Positions 35,870 to 45,900 of a stretch of DNA of 64,000 nucleotides are shown piece after piece. The DNA comes from Haemonchus contortus (Eukaryota; Nematoda; Chromadorea; Rhabditida; Trichostrongylidae), in assembly GCA_000469685.2 (NCBI GenBank), contig LS997566.1:42484920-42548919 (forward strand), in the 5' to 3' direction. Each line of letters opens with the position of its first letter. The stretch's first letter is position 1. The translations under genes and the position numbers were made by a program. The notes under the pieces were generated by a model that worked only from the letters and a program-made list of their open reading frames with translations, made no database searches and was not told where the DNA came from.

Positions 35870-38835
35870 TCATTTCTTCTCCTCATCCTTTTTCTGCAAT
35901 TAAGCATTTTTCGCAACCATTCGAATGTTTTAAAATGCACAATCGTGAAAGGGACTACAGCCTAACATAGACTTGCCAACCGAACCTAATGTCCCACCCG
36001 GCTGTAAAAGAGCGCCAATGATTTTTGCTTTTTCACAGATATCATGTCTAGAATTTCAGTTAACACAGGTTGCTGATTTTCCCCTCTATACGGGCCGTGG
36101 GCAAAGACATGTGGCTGGTTCAGTGGCAAGTGACTCATTATCACATACGCATGGTCACGGATTCAAATCTCGGATCGATATCCGCTTAGGCCAACCAGGT
36201 TTTCCATCCCTGCGGGGTTGCTTAATTGGTACCAGACCCGTCCAGGAGGTTCAAAGCACTGAACTTCCACAACGACCGGCTTTCGCAAATCATTGTTTAG
36301 ACCACACTCAATAGGCCTAAACGATTCTGGTCGAAAGTCGAATGTGGGAGCCCATCCATCAGACCGGACTGTTTTACGCCCAAAGATTTTACTCCCAGGC
36401 ATTATCTTCAGGAGGGGAAGGGAATAGAAGAATAACCAAGTGAGGGAATTACTGATATTGAGCGAGAAGTCCATCGAGAGCGAAAGTTGCAAAATGATAG
36501 AGCTGAAAACAGCCGTCACGCTGGGAGAATTGGTGCCGTCGGCGCGGTGTCCTAGTTGGGTCGTGATGACCATTTGGAATTCCCACTTTACTCTTTTTCA
36601 TTTCTGGATTAAATCTTATCAAGGACAGCTACTAGAAATAGCAGTGCTGAGAGTCTATGGCACCCTCTCTGCAAAAGAGGAGCTCATAATACTTTTGAAA
36701 TATCTCACCTCTTCTCCGGGCGAAGCTTTTTCATCACCTTGTGGTGGTTGCTGAAAGCCAAGAATGCTCTTCAGAAGTATTAAAAAAACTCGAAAAATTA
36801 AATTCTCACTGTTTTTGAAGGGCCTTCCTTGTCATCCTCCTTCTTCTCCCCGGGAGACTTCTTTTCATCACTCTCTTTCTTTTCATCTTTTTTCTCTTCC
36901 TTCTTATCCGGCGACTTTTTCTCGTCGTCTTTCTTTTCATCTTTCTTTTCATCACCCTTAATGTTAAAATAGGCGGAGGTGGTGTAGTGGCAAGTGGCGC
37001 ACTATATCACACGCACGGTCAGGGGTTCGAATCCCGGATCGATGCCCGCCTAGGCCAACCAAGCCTTCCATCCCTCCGGGGTCGGTGAATTGGTACCAGA
37101 CTTGTCTGGGAGGATAAAAGCACTGACTTGTACATCGGCTGGCCACCGCAAGTCATTGTATAGGCCACATACACACTCATTACGCCACTACGATTCTGAA
37201 TGGAAGTCGAGTGCGGGGGCGCATCCCTCAGACGGGATTGATTAACGCCAAAAACTTGATCCTTTATCCTTTTTAATGTTAAAATACTGGGAATCCGTAG
37301 GATCCGTTGAGTTAATAGATCTAAACAGTACGTTACCGTACTCTATCTAGTAATCGTATGACATGAACTTTGGGAAGGGGTGCTGTATTACTATAACTGC
37401 TTACCTTAGGCTTGGCACCTTCCTTCTTCTTTTTGTCTCCTTTTGGAGTTTTTGCCTTGGCTTTCTTGCCACTTTTTTTCTTTGATGACTTATCTTTCTT
37501 TTTCTTTTTGTCTTTACCCTTTTTCTTCTTGTCTTTGTCTTTTTTCTTTCCTTCACCTTCTTTCTTTTCTTCTTCTTTCTTTTCACCTTCCTCCTCTTTC
37601 TTTTCCTCGCCTTCCTTCTTCTCAGCTCCAGGCTCCTTCATTTCACTTTTCTTCTCTCCCTCACCTCCTTCCTGAAGATCATCCTATAGAATCGTCAAAT
37701 GATAGGATCTTGCACTAAATTCTGATCTTCTCCTTTTGTCATCTGATAAGCCGATCAGAAAGCTTTGAGAATGGGAGCTTCATAGGTAGAATTACCCAAA
37801 AGGACCAATGAGGCATACGCATATGAAGTGGGAGAGATTTGCTACGATTTATGACATTCGTTGTCCTGTAGGGTCCAAAAAATTATGACAGGTGGGTAAT
37901 CCTTCCAGGGAGCGCAATTCTGACTCCCTCTTTTTACTTGATATTTACAAGCATAGTTGTAAATACTTGATGATGCCCCTACAAAGTCGTTTGTGAAGGT
38001 TGGCACCCGGATTCGAATGTCATTCAGGGAAGTGAAGTTCGAGATCCCAAGTTGAAGAATGTATGCCTCCGTACGAGTTTGCCGTCGTGAACCCACTGCG
38101 ATCGTATGTGTGGGACAACGAGCAAGGCGTTGATGGTAATGGGAACTGATACCTAGTGATAAGAGTCAATAAAAAGGCATTCAGCCCAACTGCTGAGTTG
38201 CTCAGAATCAGCTACAGCTTTTATGAATCCAGCTACAACGGTGAAGTGATAGAGATAATGAGTGATGAAGAGTGGTAACACGCAATAAAGGCCTATCTCA
38301 TGCTTAAACGGTAAGATGTGCTGCAGACATGTACAGAATGAACTGAGAAAGTGCACTCTAGTTGGCGCGTGTAGAAGTCGCGAGTGTCAGGCAGGCGCTG
38401 TTTATAGTCTGCGTCACACTTGAGGTTCGTCGAGGCAGGAATCTCGATTAACTTGTCAATTGGCCCATATTTAGCATAAAACAACTCACTTCCTTTGCTT
38501 CGGGAGTAGGAGCTCCAGGACTGGCTGATGCTGGTCCTTTTTCTTCCTGATCAAAAATAATGTTTGCTGAGGAACAGCATCAAAAGCTTTTAGCAGCAAT
38601 AACTTAGGTACATACCCCTTCTCCACCTTCACCTCCTTCTTCTTCTTCATCCTTCTTTCCACAGGCCGTCATTAAGTATGCCAGAAACGCCCATTGTAAA
38701 ATAAGATGTATCCAGAGCTCCAGCACTTCTCAAAAAAGGAAAATTTTTGAAGACAGTGGTAGGTGTCCGGGAATCAGCTGTTGTGGATTGCATTATATTT
38801 ATGCTGCTGAACTTACCAAGCATGATTTGACAAAT
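35870..38835 (-). CDS. Lys/Glu-rich protein with N-terminal membrane helix, paralogue 2
   Basis: Minus-strand exons: 38,835-38,817 (ATG at 38,823, only 7 coding nt, then GTAAGT), 38,725-38,616, 38,546-38,490, 37,671-37,405, 36,956-36,810, 36,750-36,709 and 35,893-35,870 (TGA). All junctions keep phase, giving about 217 residues. If the GTGAGA donor at 36,809 is not used, exon 5 instead stops at 36,798. The product has a short hydrophobic segment (HLILQWAFLAYLMTAC), then CGKKDEEEEGG, a Pro/Ala-rich linker, and a very basic-acidic tail of KKEE, KKKDKDKK and DEKK repeats. The adjacent gene at 40,399-41,021 is a clear paralogue. Function unknown; the tail should be disordered. The first acceptor (TTTCTTTTAG, 38,836) lies 12 nt before the ATG and could take a spliced leader. 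A SINE occupies the intron just upstream of exon 5. Confidence 0.78.
36093..36390 (+). mobile_element. tRNA-derived SINE in the last intron of the Lys-rich gene
   Basis: It carries CAGTGGCAAGTGACTCATTAT, a decayed B box (GGATTCAAATCTC), CGGATCGATATCCGCTTAGG and the GGTCGAAAGTCGAATGTGGG tail. It lies antisense to the host gene. Confidence 0.85.
36972..37272 (+). mobile_element. full-length tRNA-derived SINE with 14-bp target duplication
   Basis: This is the best-preserved copy, 301 bp. The head (36,972-37,050) can fold as a tRNA: GGCGG at the start pairs with CCGCC at the end. It has an A-box-like TAGTGGCAAGTGG and a perfect pol III B box GGTTCGAATCC. The body carries TGGTACCAGACTTGTCTGGG and CTGAATGGAAGTCGAGTGCG, and the tail ends TTGATCCTTTATCC. 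Flanks are the perfect 14-bp repeat TTAATGTTAAAATA (36,958-36,971 and 37,273-37,286), as left by LINE-type target-primed insertion. The left duplicate forms part of the splice acceptor of exon 5 of the surrounding gene. Confidence 0.96.
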
Positions 38836-39187
38836 CTAAAAGAAACAAAATGAACCTTACTACATACACTCTATGGGGAGCTATCAAGAGCTGATAATGA
38901 GTTATCTGCATTCAACATCCTCACTACCGAGCCAGATAATGAGGGCTAGCATCAGAAACGATCTGATACCAGATGGGCGAGTGAGACTGTCTGATGTTCC
39001 CAGGTGTGAGTCTTTTTACCCGAAGGGCGTGCCACCCTCGCAGGATACGATCGGTGGAGAGAAAAAATTTTGAATTTTCAGTGGAATATAACGGTAACTG
39101 CTGCGTGCCGCGTGATTTCGACGGAAGCGAGAATTCAGTTGGGGCACTAGACTCTTACAGTAGTCCGGCTATGCGTCCTAGTCGAAC
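38836..39187. other. spacer upstream of the Lys-rich gene; no gene
   Basis: It probably holds promoter sequence for the minus-strand gene. A decayed relative of the foldback element lies near 39,125-39,170 (GAATTCAGTTGGGGCACTAG followed by CTCTTACAGTAG). Confidence 0.35.
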
Positions 39188-39443
39188 GGGAGACGGGCGT
39201 TAGGAATGATTTCGGGTAGTTATTTGCCGCACTCGGCTTTCGCGGACCACTCATTCGCCGTTATTACAGCTCTAGCGTTCTTCATACAGCCCAATCGATA
39301 TGCGATCATTATTTATGCATAATTCTACTATTAGTACTTTTGTTTTTGTAGTTCTTACCTACTGCTGCATCCTGCTACATTCCTTCGCGCGCGACGCCCC
39401 TCTCGCCGCGACGCGACCATTTCGTTCCTAACGCACCACACCC
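39188..39443 (+). mobile_element. 256-bp MITE, family A
   Basis: It runs from GGGAGACGGGCGTTAGGAATG to TTCGTTCCTAACGCACCACACCC. The flanks TAGTCGAAC and TAGTCAACG are a decayed 9-bp duplication. It is co-linear with the copies at 10,572 (inverted), 57,183 and 59,599. Confidence 0.9.
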
Positions 39444-40332
39444 TAGTCAACGAGTGCTCATGATGCAATGTCGAGTCCCTGGCTTCTCCGTTATCGACCC
39501 CGTTTCCAAATATCACCTCCCATTGTGTATTTATGTGTAGGATTCTGATGAGGGCCACTTAGTCAATTTCAAAGTCACAAGTCCTCGTGTCATATGAACG
39601 GTATGACTACTTTCGAATGATATGATAGCGCTATGCTGAGGTAATTACTTTCTGCTGGTATTCCCTAAGCATCGTGTTCCTTGTTAAAAGCATAGTTTAC
39701 GATAAAAAATAGTTTCTGAGATTTCAAGCTAGTGTGGATTTGTTGTCTCAAGAATAATACATGGGCCGTTTTTGAGCCGAAAAACGGTAAAGACAGGGCT
39801 TAATAAGACTTCCGTAACCAGTATGGCGGACCCAGACATTCAAATAGACTGCAATGCCGGCCTTGTTTCAACTGCACTATTCATAGAACGAGGCGAATAG
39901 TACGCTGAAATGAGAGACACTCGACGGTCAACTCGTCCAGTTCCCTTTTGAAATCCAATTTTCGCGCTTTCATCGCTACCTTCGCAATCACATCTTTTTA
40001 AGTGTGTCCGTCGGCCAAGCCGGTTTTCGAGCGCTTTTAACGCCACTTTAATTCCTTTTCGACCCAAAAATGTTTCATGTGCTGACCATGGGAGCCCACA
40101 GGTTTATCCCACGGAGGAACCTCAGGAACTACAAAATTTGCCCACAAATCGCCAACCTCTGGCGACTTCCTCAGAAACCATTTTGGTCATGAACTCTGCT
40201 TCTGGAGTCGAGGGCGCATGTGATTCAGGTATCAGTGAAAAACGCTGTTCCATCAGAGAAACTGTCATCAGATGTCGTACCACCTTTATTGTTCTTTCGT
40301 TACATACATACGTTTATTTGCCGTACATTTGG
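39444..40332. other. no gene seen; isolated TTAA-repeat end
   Basis: An isolated end of the TTAA-associated repeat lies at 39,684 (TTAAAAGCATAGTTTACGATA). Nothing else is supported. Confidence 0.35.
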
Positions 40333-40338
40333 TTTATT
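40333..40338 (-). terminator. polyadenylation signal of Lys-rich paralogue 1
   Basis: AATAAA on the minus strand, 61 nt downstream of the stop codon at 40,399. The position is typical for a compact nematode 3' UTR. Confidence 0.6.
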
Positions 40339-40398
40339 GAAAAACGGTGAAAAATCCAACGAAGAAAGCGGTTTTGCACGACTCTACTACTCTACAAT

Positions 40399-41021
40399 TC
40401 ACTTCTTCTTGCCCTTCTTTGATTTCTTGCTTCCCTTTTTGCTCTTGCCCTTCTTCTTCTTCCCTTTATCCTTCTTCCCCTTTTTCTTGGCCAAAGCTAC
40501 TCCTTTTTCCAACCCTTTCTTATCTCCCGACGGCTTATCTGAATCGGAATCTTTCTTTGCAGAATCACTGTCTGGCTTCTTGTCACTTTCCTCCTTCTTG
40601 TCTCCAGCTTCCTTCTTTTCTTCCTCCTTCTTCTCTCCTTCTTCCTTCTTTTCACCCTCTTCCTTCTTTTCACCTTCGTTTACTTGCGAGGCTGCCGATT
40701 TCGCTCCTGCATCAGGAGCGCCGGGAGCTCCTGAAGCAGGCCCTCCTTCAGGTGGAGGTGCTCCGGGTGCTCCTCCCTCCGGAGTTGGAGTACCCGAAGA
40801 TGAAGCCGGTCCTCCTTCCTGTAAAGATTGTGGTACACTGAGATCGCCGGAAGCATCCAAACAGCTGGAACTTAAAAATCCCACTAATATAGCCAAAAGC
40901 ATATGCTTACCCCTTCACCTTCTTCACCTCCTTCTTCTTCGTCGTCTTTCTTCCCACAAGTCGTTAACATATACATAAAGCATGCCCATTGTAGAAAGAA
41001 ATAAAGCCAAAAGTCTAACAT
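40399..41021 (-). CDS. Lys/Glu-rich protein with N-terminal membrane helix, paralogue 1
   Basis: Two exons: 41,021-40,911 (37 codons, donor GTAAGC) and 40,818-40,399 (acceptor TTTACAG, stop TAA), phase 0. Total 176 residues. Layout: a hydrophobic segment at residues 3-21 (FWLYFFLQWACFMYML), then CGKKDDEEEGGEEGEG, a Gly/Pro/Ala-rich linker (about 40-80), a block of EGEKKEE repeats (about 85-110), a Ser/Asp stretch, and a C terminus that is almost only Lys, Gly and Ser. The hydrophobic part is short and ends at a Cys; it may be a cleaved signal or a membrane anchor. Exon structure and motif order match paralogue 2 at 35,870-38,835, so the pair arose by tandem duplication. Function unknown. The + strand frame at 40,220-40,978, 252 codons of Pro/Ser/Phe, is its antisense and not a gene. 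Confidence 0.82.
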
Positions 41022-41037
41022 ATCCCTGAAAACAGAA
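41022..41037 (-). promoter_or_regulatory. probable spliced-leader acceptor for Lys-rich paralogue 1
   Basis: TTCTGTTTTCAG on the minus strand ends at 41,026, four bases before the ATG at 41,021. There is no coding exon upstream in phase. A strong acceptor this close to the start is the usual sign of spliced-leader trans-splicing in nematodes; a 5' UTR cis-intron is the alternative. Confidence 0.5.
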
Positions 41038-41238
41038 GCTTAGAACGACCTCTTCAACAGTGACATGATGAGGAATCACCTAGCAAGAGATCGCCGTTGA
41101 GGGCACAGCGTAAATGAACTTTCCAACTCAATGAACCGGTCTTTTATTCGAAAGATAAGAGGACCTATCAAACAGATAATAACATCGACTGCAGGTAATC
41201 AAGTAGAAGTTGGCGATAATAATGTTTCCAGTGATTTC

Positions 41239-41553
41239 CTATTTCATATGGGAGCGAGTGAGAGGCTGTCGGCTCCTCTCCCCACAACATAATGTGGTCT
41301 TTGAATAAGGGGAGGATTCGGAAAGTTCTGTAGTTTCAGGACATCCAACAGTGTCACCAGTGTCCATGAGGGGAGTCGTACTCATCTGAGAAAGAGGAAA
41401 GACAATTAGGGCAGAAATGAGGGTGCCTGTCCCCTGTTGGCTACGGTCCCTGTTTGTGTGAACTCGTGTTGCCCTTTTAGGTGAGGGAGCTTTTACCCGC
41501 CTCAGTCTTAGGCTCCATTGCTTACGATTGGGTTGGGTAAGGATAACAGGCAT
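41239..41553 (-). CDS. possible small two-exon gene
   Basis: Minus-strand exon 41,553-41,497 encodes MPVILTQPNRKQWSLRLRR and ends at a GTAAAA donor. A strong acceptor (TTTCCTCTTTCTCAG) opens exon 41,385-41,239, which ends in TAG. Both are phase 0, giving 67 residues across a 111-nt intron. The second exon has several Cys and Ser/Thr residues and no domain I recognise. It could instead be the last exon of a gene whose upstream exons I missed. A stop upstream of the ATG argues against extension of exon 1. Confidence 0.35.
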   Translation of the reverse strand: MPVILTQPNRKQWSLRLRRVKAPSPKRATRVHTNRDRSQQGTGTLISALIVFPLSQMSTTPLMDTGDTVGCPETTELSESSPYSKTTLCCGERSRQPLTRSHMK

Positions 41554-42957
41554 GTGTAGTATTAGTTGCTAGTACTTTTTCTGCAGGAGCTTTATGGATT
41601 TGTTGTTCTTTATTGTTGTTCTGTTGAGAAGAAGCTCGATGCCTTTTATTGTGACCCTTCAACTTCCACCGGGTAGATCCCAACTAATTTTTATTCGTAT
41701 TTAAGATATTTCAGTAAAAAAATCTAGGGCATGGCCAACTGTCTCCAAAACGATCTGACTCTCCGGCAGTGTAACTGAGAGCTCCGTTGCTCAAATAGAT
41801 TTCTATTCAGGATTCGATATTCGAACTACGCGTGGTGTGGAGATTGCGCCACTTGGCCCTACTCTACGTCTCTCTTCGAAAGTAGCAGTCTGCTCTGGGC
41901 TAAAAACTCAAGATCAGAGATATTCATCCGAAGAAGTTCCCATAAATAATTCAGTCTTAGTTGTAGCTTCCTCTGGCTACCTTTTTCTTCGTGCATACTT
42001 CATGCGACGTTCTTGACAACGGTGGCGATCCATTTGGCTTCCTTCCTCTACAAATCATGATTTCCGCATTTCAGCCTTCAAATGGCATCAATTTGTTAGG
42101 CAAGTTCAATTAGATTATCCAATCGAAAGAGATTCTAAATAGCTTTTTGATTTTTTTCATTTTGATTTGATGCTTTTGTTCAGAAGGATACTTTTCGTCT
42201 ACATTACTCGAGACGATCTTATTTGGCCTTGCTATTATTGCTCTGGGTATGATACAAATTTCGGAGGACCTTTTTCAATTTTGTTTACCCATAGTCCTAA
42301 TGCAATGGAGGCACAAAAGCTATTTTCAAATGGGTATAAGCACTAGGGATGGTGGCGCGGCTTCAACACCCATTGCTCAGAAATGAAATTCTCCTTCTGT
42401 GTCTGATAAGACTGACCACCGGTCACACCTATCGTTTTGAGGTGCGCAAAATAGTCCCCTAGGTTCAACATAAGGATAGAAACAATCTCATCGGTTGGCT
42501 TTGGCTGGCTTTTGCAAGTCATTGCATGAACCAAATGCTTTTCAAAGGCCGTACGAATATGAACGGAGGTTAAATGTGAAGGCGTATCCCGGAACCAAGT
42601 TGAGCAGCACTTTTTCACTATTGCCATCGTCAGGGCTGATTGGCAAATGGCATCGTACCACACGCATGCTTCGAGGTCTATACCGGCAGATACCCACACA
42701 GACCAAACAGGATTTCCTTCCTTTCGGGGCGGACTGCGAATGAATCCAAACGCCATTACGGTTATGAGTCAAATTGGAATGCAGGGGAGCAGCTCATAAT
42801 AAGATTGATCGAAGCCAGAAGGCTTAAAATCCACTTTGTTAGGAATGATATGAAAAGGCAAGTCAACTTCATCATTATCATTTTATTGTTCATTAGGAAA
42901 CGAAAGAATCTTTTAAGAATGGCATTGAAGGTAAAGATCAGAATTTTCTTTGTTTAG
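41554..42957. other. upstream region of the channel gene; first exon not located
   Basis: The channel's first recognised exon begins mid-codon at 42,958, so a signal-peptide exon should lie in here or further up. Two hydrophobic pieces were considered (42,183-42,237 and 42,850-42,890). Neither has a donor in the needed phase. A strongly diverged SINE may lie at 42,640-42,840 (CGTACCACACGCATGC, CGGCAGATACCCACAC). Confidence 0.4.
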
Positions 42958-45900
42958 TGCTGCTGCTGTATGAAGTCTTAGCCATGGATGAGTCTGAAGT
43001 GTTGACGAAAATCTTCACGGACTATCATCCAGGCATTCGTCCCAAATCACAGCCTGACTACATCACAAACGTCACTATACGTATAGTCATGTTCTCATTG
43101 CTATCTATCGTAAGTTCCTCCAGAATGATCTTTTCCAAGATTGGCGATGCATACAAAGTTATTTTTCCTTAGTGAAATGATACTGTTCGCACGACATTTT
43201 ACAAAATTTCTCTGGCTTTTTGGGTTTTTCTATGAATTGGTTCTGTATTATCCATACCCTAGAGTAGATTGTCTGAGGAAAAGGTCGAGTTCTTTTTTCG
43301 TTCTGAAAGTTTCCAAATAAGTTGCTACTCACTTGTAAGCGAAGAACTAGCCGGATATGCTACACTCATAGAGGTCGGTAGTGTCCCTGAATAGCAATTT
43401 CGTGGATGTCCCCACAACGATTCAGAAGAAATCGGGCTTTGCGAATATTTCCATTCAATATACTCTCCAAATGATCTAACAGCTTTGCTCCAAACCTTAA
43501 AATGTGTTTACTCTGTTTCTATTTTTTATTTTCTATTGCTGTTTAGTTACTGGAAACATTCGATTCAGAACGAACAGACCCAAACGGTTCGGTTCATGAT
43601 GGATCTGTCTTCCGAATGGGTCGATCCTCTATTGAACTGGGACATCAGTTCAGGAAACTTCTCATCGCTCAAAGTACCTGAACAAAGTGTGTGGACACCG
43701 GATATCACCTTTTTTGATGCGTATGTCTTTGATACGGACGTCTTCAATTTAACCTCTAAGGACATTACATTAGTTCTTGTGCTGACATTGGAATGCACTG
43801 ATTTCCATTTTTTTGACTACTTTTTGATAGGAATTCATTCGTTTTTAGAACGTCCAAAAGCGACCTTATCGCGTACGAACGACGTATGGTGGTGCTGAAT
43901 TATGACGGCTACATTCTTCAGTCTTCTCCTCAAGTACGATCCGATTTTACTGTAGAGGGATAGTCCTTTCTATATTGTGCGATTGAATATCGCCAGCTTC
44001 CGAGTGGTCGTTTGTTTAGAGACAAATTAAGTTTAAATTTGAGCTTTTCACGCTTCTGAAAGACAAAGGCTTGGGCTCATTATACCTCATGAGAAATATA
44101 GCTATACGATGTTTGAATTGAGTAAGTGATACAGTAGTTGGTACATTTTCAGCTGACTTCAAGTAACAGCTACCGCTCTGTAGCTTGATGTTGCTTTAGC
44201 TGGAGAAGAGACTAGCTTAAGATAGGCCCCATCGACAATAAGCTCCGTGTCGTGCTGCTTACAACATCACAAAATATAACTTAGTTCAGACTTTTTCCTA
44301 CTGCCCTTATATTTTCTAAGTATAGGTAGTATTTAATTAATTCATTGATTAAAATTTTGAGAATAATAGTCAACCTTATCAGTAGAAATTGTAACTGAGA
44401 CCTACTCCTTCGACTTTGATGTGTAGATGGTGTATTGCATTATGTTTATTCAATTTATATCGTTTTCAGGTTGTTTCACATCCCTGCGAAATCAACGTCG
44501 TTGACTTTCCTTATGACACCCAAACCTGCCGATTAGCTCTTGGGTCCTGGCAGTACGATACAACTTCTTTACAGATTCAAAGTACTGATGACAATTACGA
44601 TTTTTCCGAAGACTTTACTGTGAGTTCTTCTGATATTTTTACGATATCCTATGTGGGTGAATGCGGCTCCTTGCCCCTGACGAAAGTGAAGGGACCAGGA
44701 TTCTATACCCTGACAGTTCCTAGCGATGGCACCATCTCATATACAGTAGCGCTCAAAAGTATTCGGCGAAATGCTTCTTCAGTTATAATTCTCAGTCGTA
44801 ACTCCTTTCCGTACTGGATCTAATCAAGCGAAATTTCAATATGTCTAACATTGGTGTAGTGTAAATATTTACCACTATTGAGCTGCAATCTGATCATGTT
44901 CCAGATATCCAAAAGGGCTTGAACAAAAAATCAACTGGAAATACGAATGGTGGTCCTTCTAAGAGCCCTTTCCTTTCGGCCATGTCTCAAGTGTACAAGC
45001 ACTAATGTCGAACCCGCAAGAGAAGAAAAACGTACATAAGGTCGGACTGACTGCAGACGTCACAAACTTGCTTTCAGCACAGTCTACAAACGCCTCCAGA
45101 TTAGTATGTGGATATTGTTGTTTTGCAGTCAAGTAGTGTTGGACAGTGTAAGATATGCTTCAGCTGAGCTATCAAAATTTCATGTAATTTGCTCCACTGG
45201 GGAAAAGTTACGGCAAGCTAAAGTTGGCCGAATGCTTTTGAGCGCTACTGTATGCAGAACCCTTCAATTACTCAGTGATTTCTTAACTCAGAACACTGGC
45301 CCGTCATCATGTGATAACTTTATTGACGGAGAATGCTCAATTTACTAGCAGATTCTATAAGTAACACCCATTGCGTCGAAGATACCGACCAGTACTCCTA
45401 TATAATGGAGCGTTTAAACCATTAGCGACAACATTTTGAAGTTCTTCCAGGATTTTTCGTAGTTTTAGTATTCGTTCCTGGAAAAGCCCTACTCCAGGAG
45501 CTTAGTGCGACACTAAAACTGTAGCATCGTCACTTTTCTTTCCAACGCGGACGTCTCATCATGAAAGGGGATTTCGAAACCAGAGAATTCCCTTTTTTTC
45601 TCACAATCGCACTCAACTTTCACATCTGCGAACCGCAAAGAATTCCTACTACTGAGTTTGCCTGTAAGTAAAGGGTTCAGGGCAACAGCGAATGGAAGTT
45701 ATTGGCTTTATCATCCGAGTTAACTGTCGACAGTACTTACGAAGAAGCGGACTTTCAAGTGGTGAGTTGAGTATTTTTGCCGTTCCATCTAGTGGTGTGA
45801 TGCTTAATTTTCTGTGGAAAAATAGCTAAATGTTCAGATCCTTTCAGAAGTTTCATCTACTTCGTTTGATTTTGATTTGTTTTCAGTTGGAGTTTTCTGT

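Noticed and set aside
36972..37050. tRNA gene-like sequence (and similar heads in other SINEs)
   Set aside because: It has the B box and a closing stem but is always joined to the same ~220-bp body and tail, so it is a SINE head and not a tRNA gene. No free-standing tRNA gene was recognised.
37412..37718. Phe/Ser-rich + strand frames
   Set aside because: Antisense of exon 4 of Lys-rich paralogue 2.
40220..40978. 252-codon + strand open frame, the longest in the window, rich in Pro, Ser and Phe
   Set aside because: It is the antisense of the Lys/Glu-rich minus-strand gene. Codons AAG/GAA/GAG read backwards give CTT/TTC/CTC, so stops are rare. The minus strand has splice sites, a paralogue and a polyadenylation signal.
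42850..42930. signal peptide-like MKRQVNFIIIILLFI upstream of the channel
   Set aside because: The only nearby donor (GTAAAG, 42,931) would leave a 27-nt intron and the wrong phase into the exon at 42,958.
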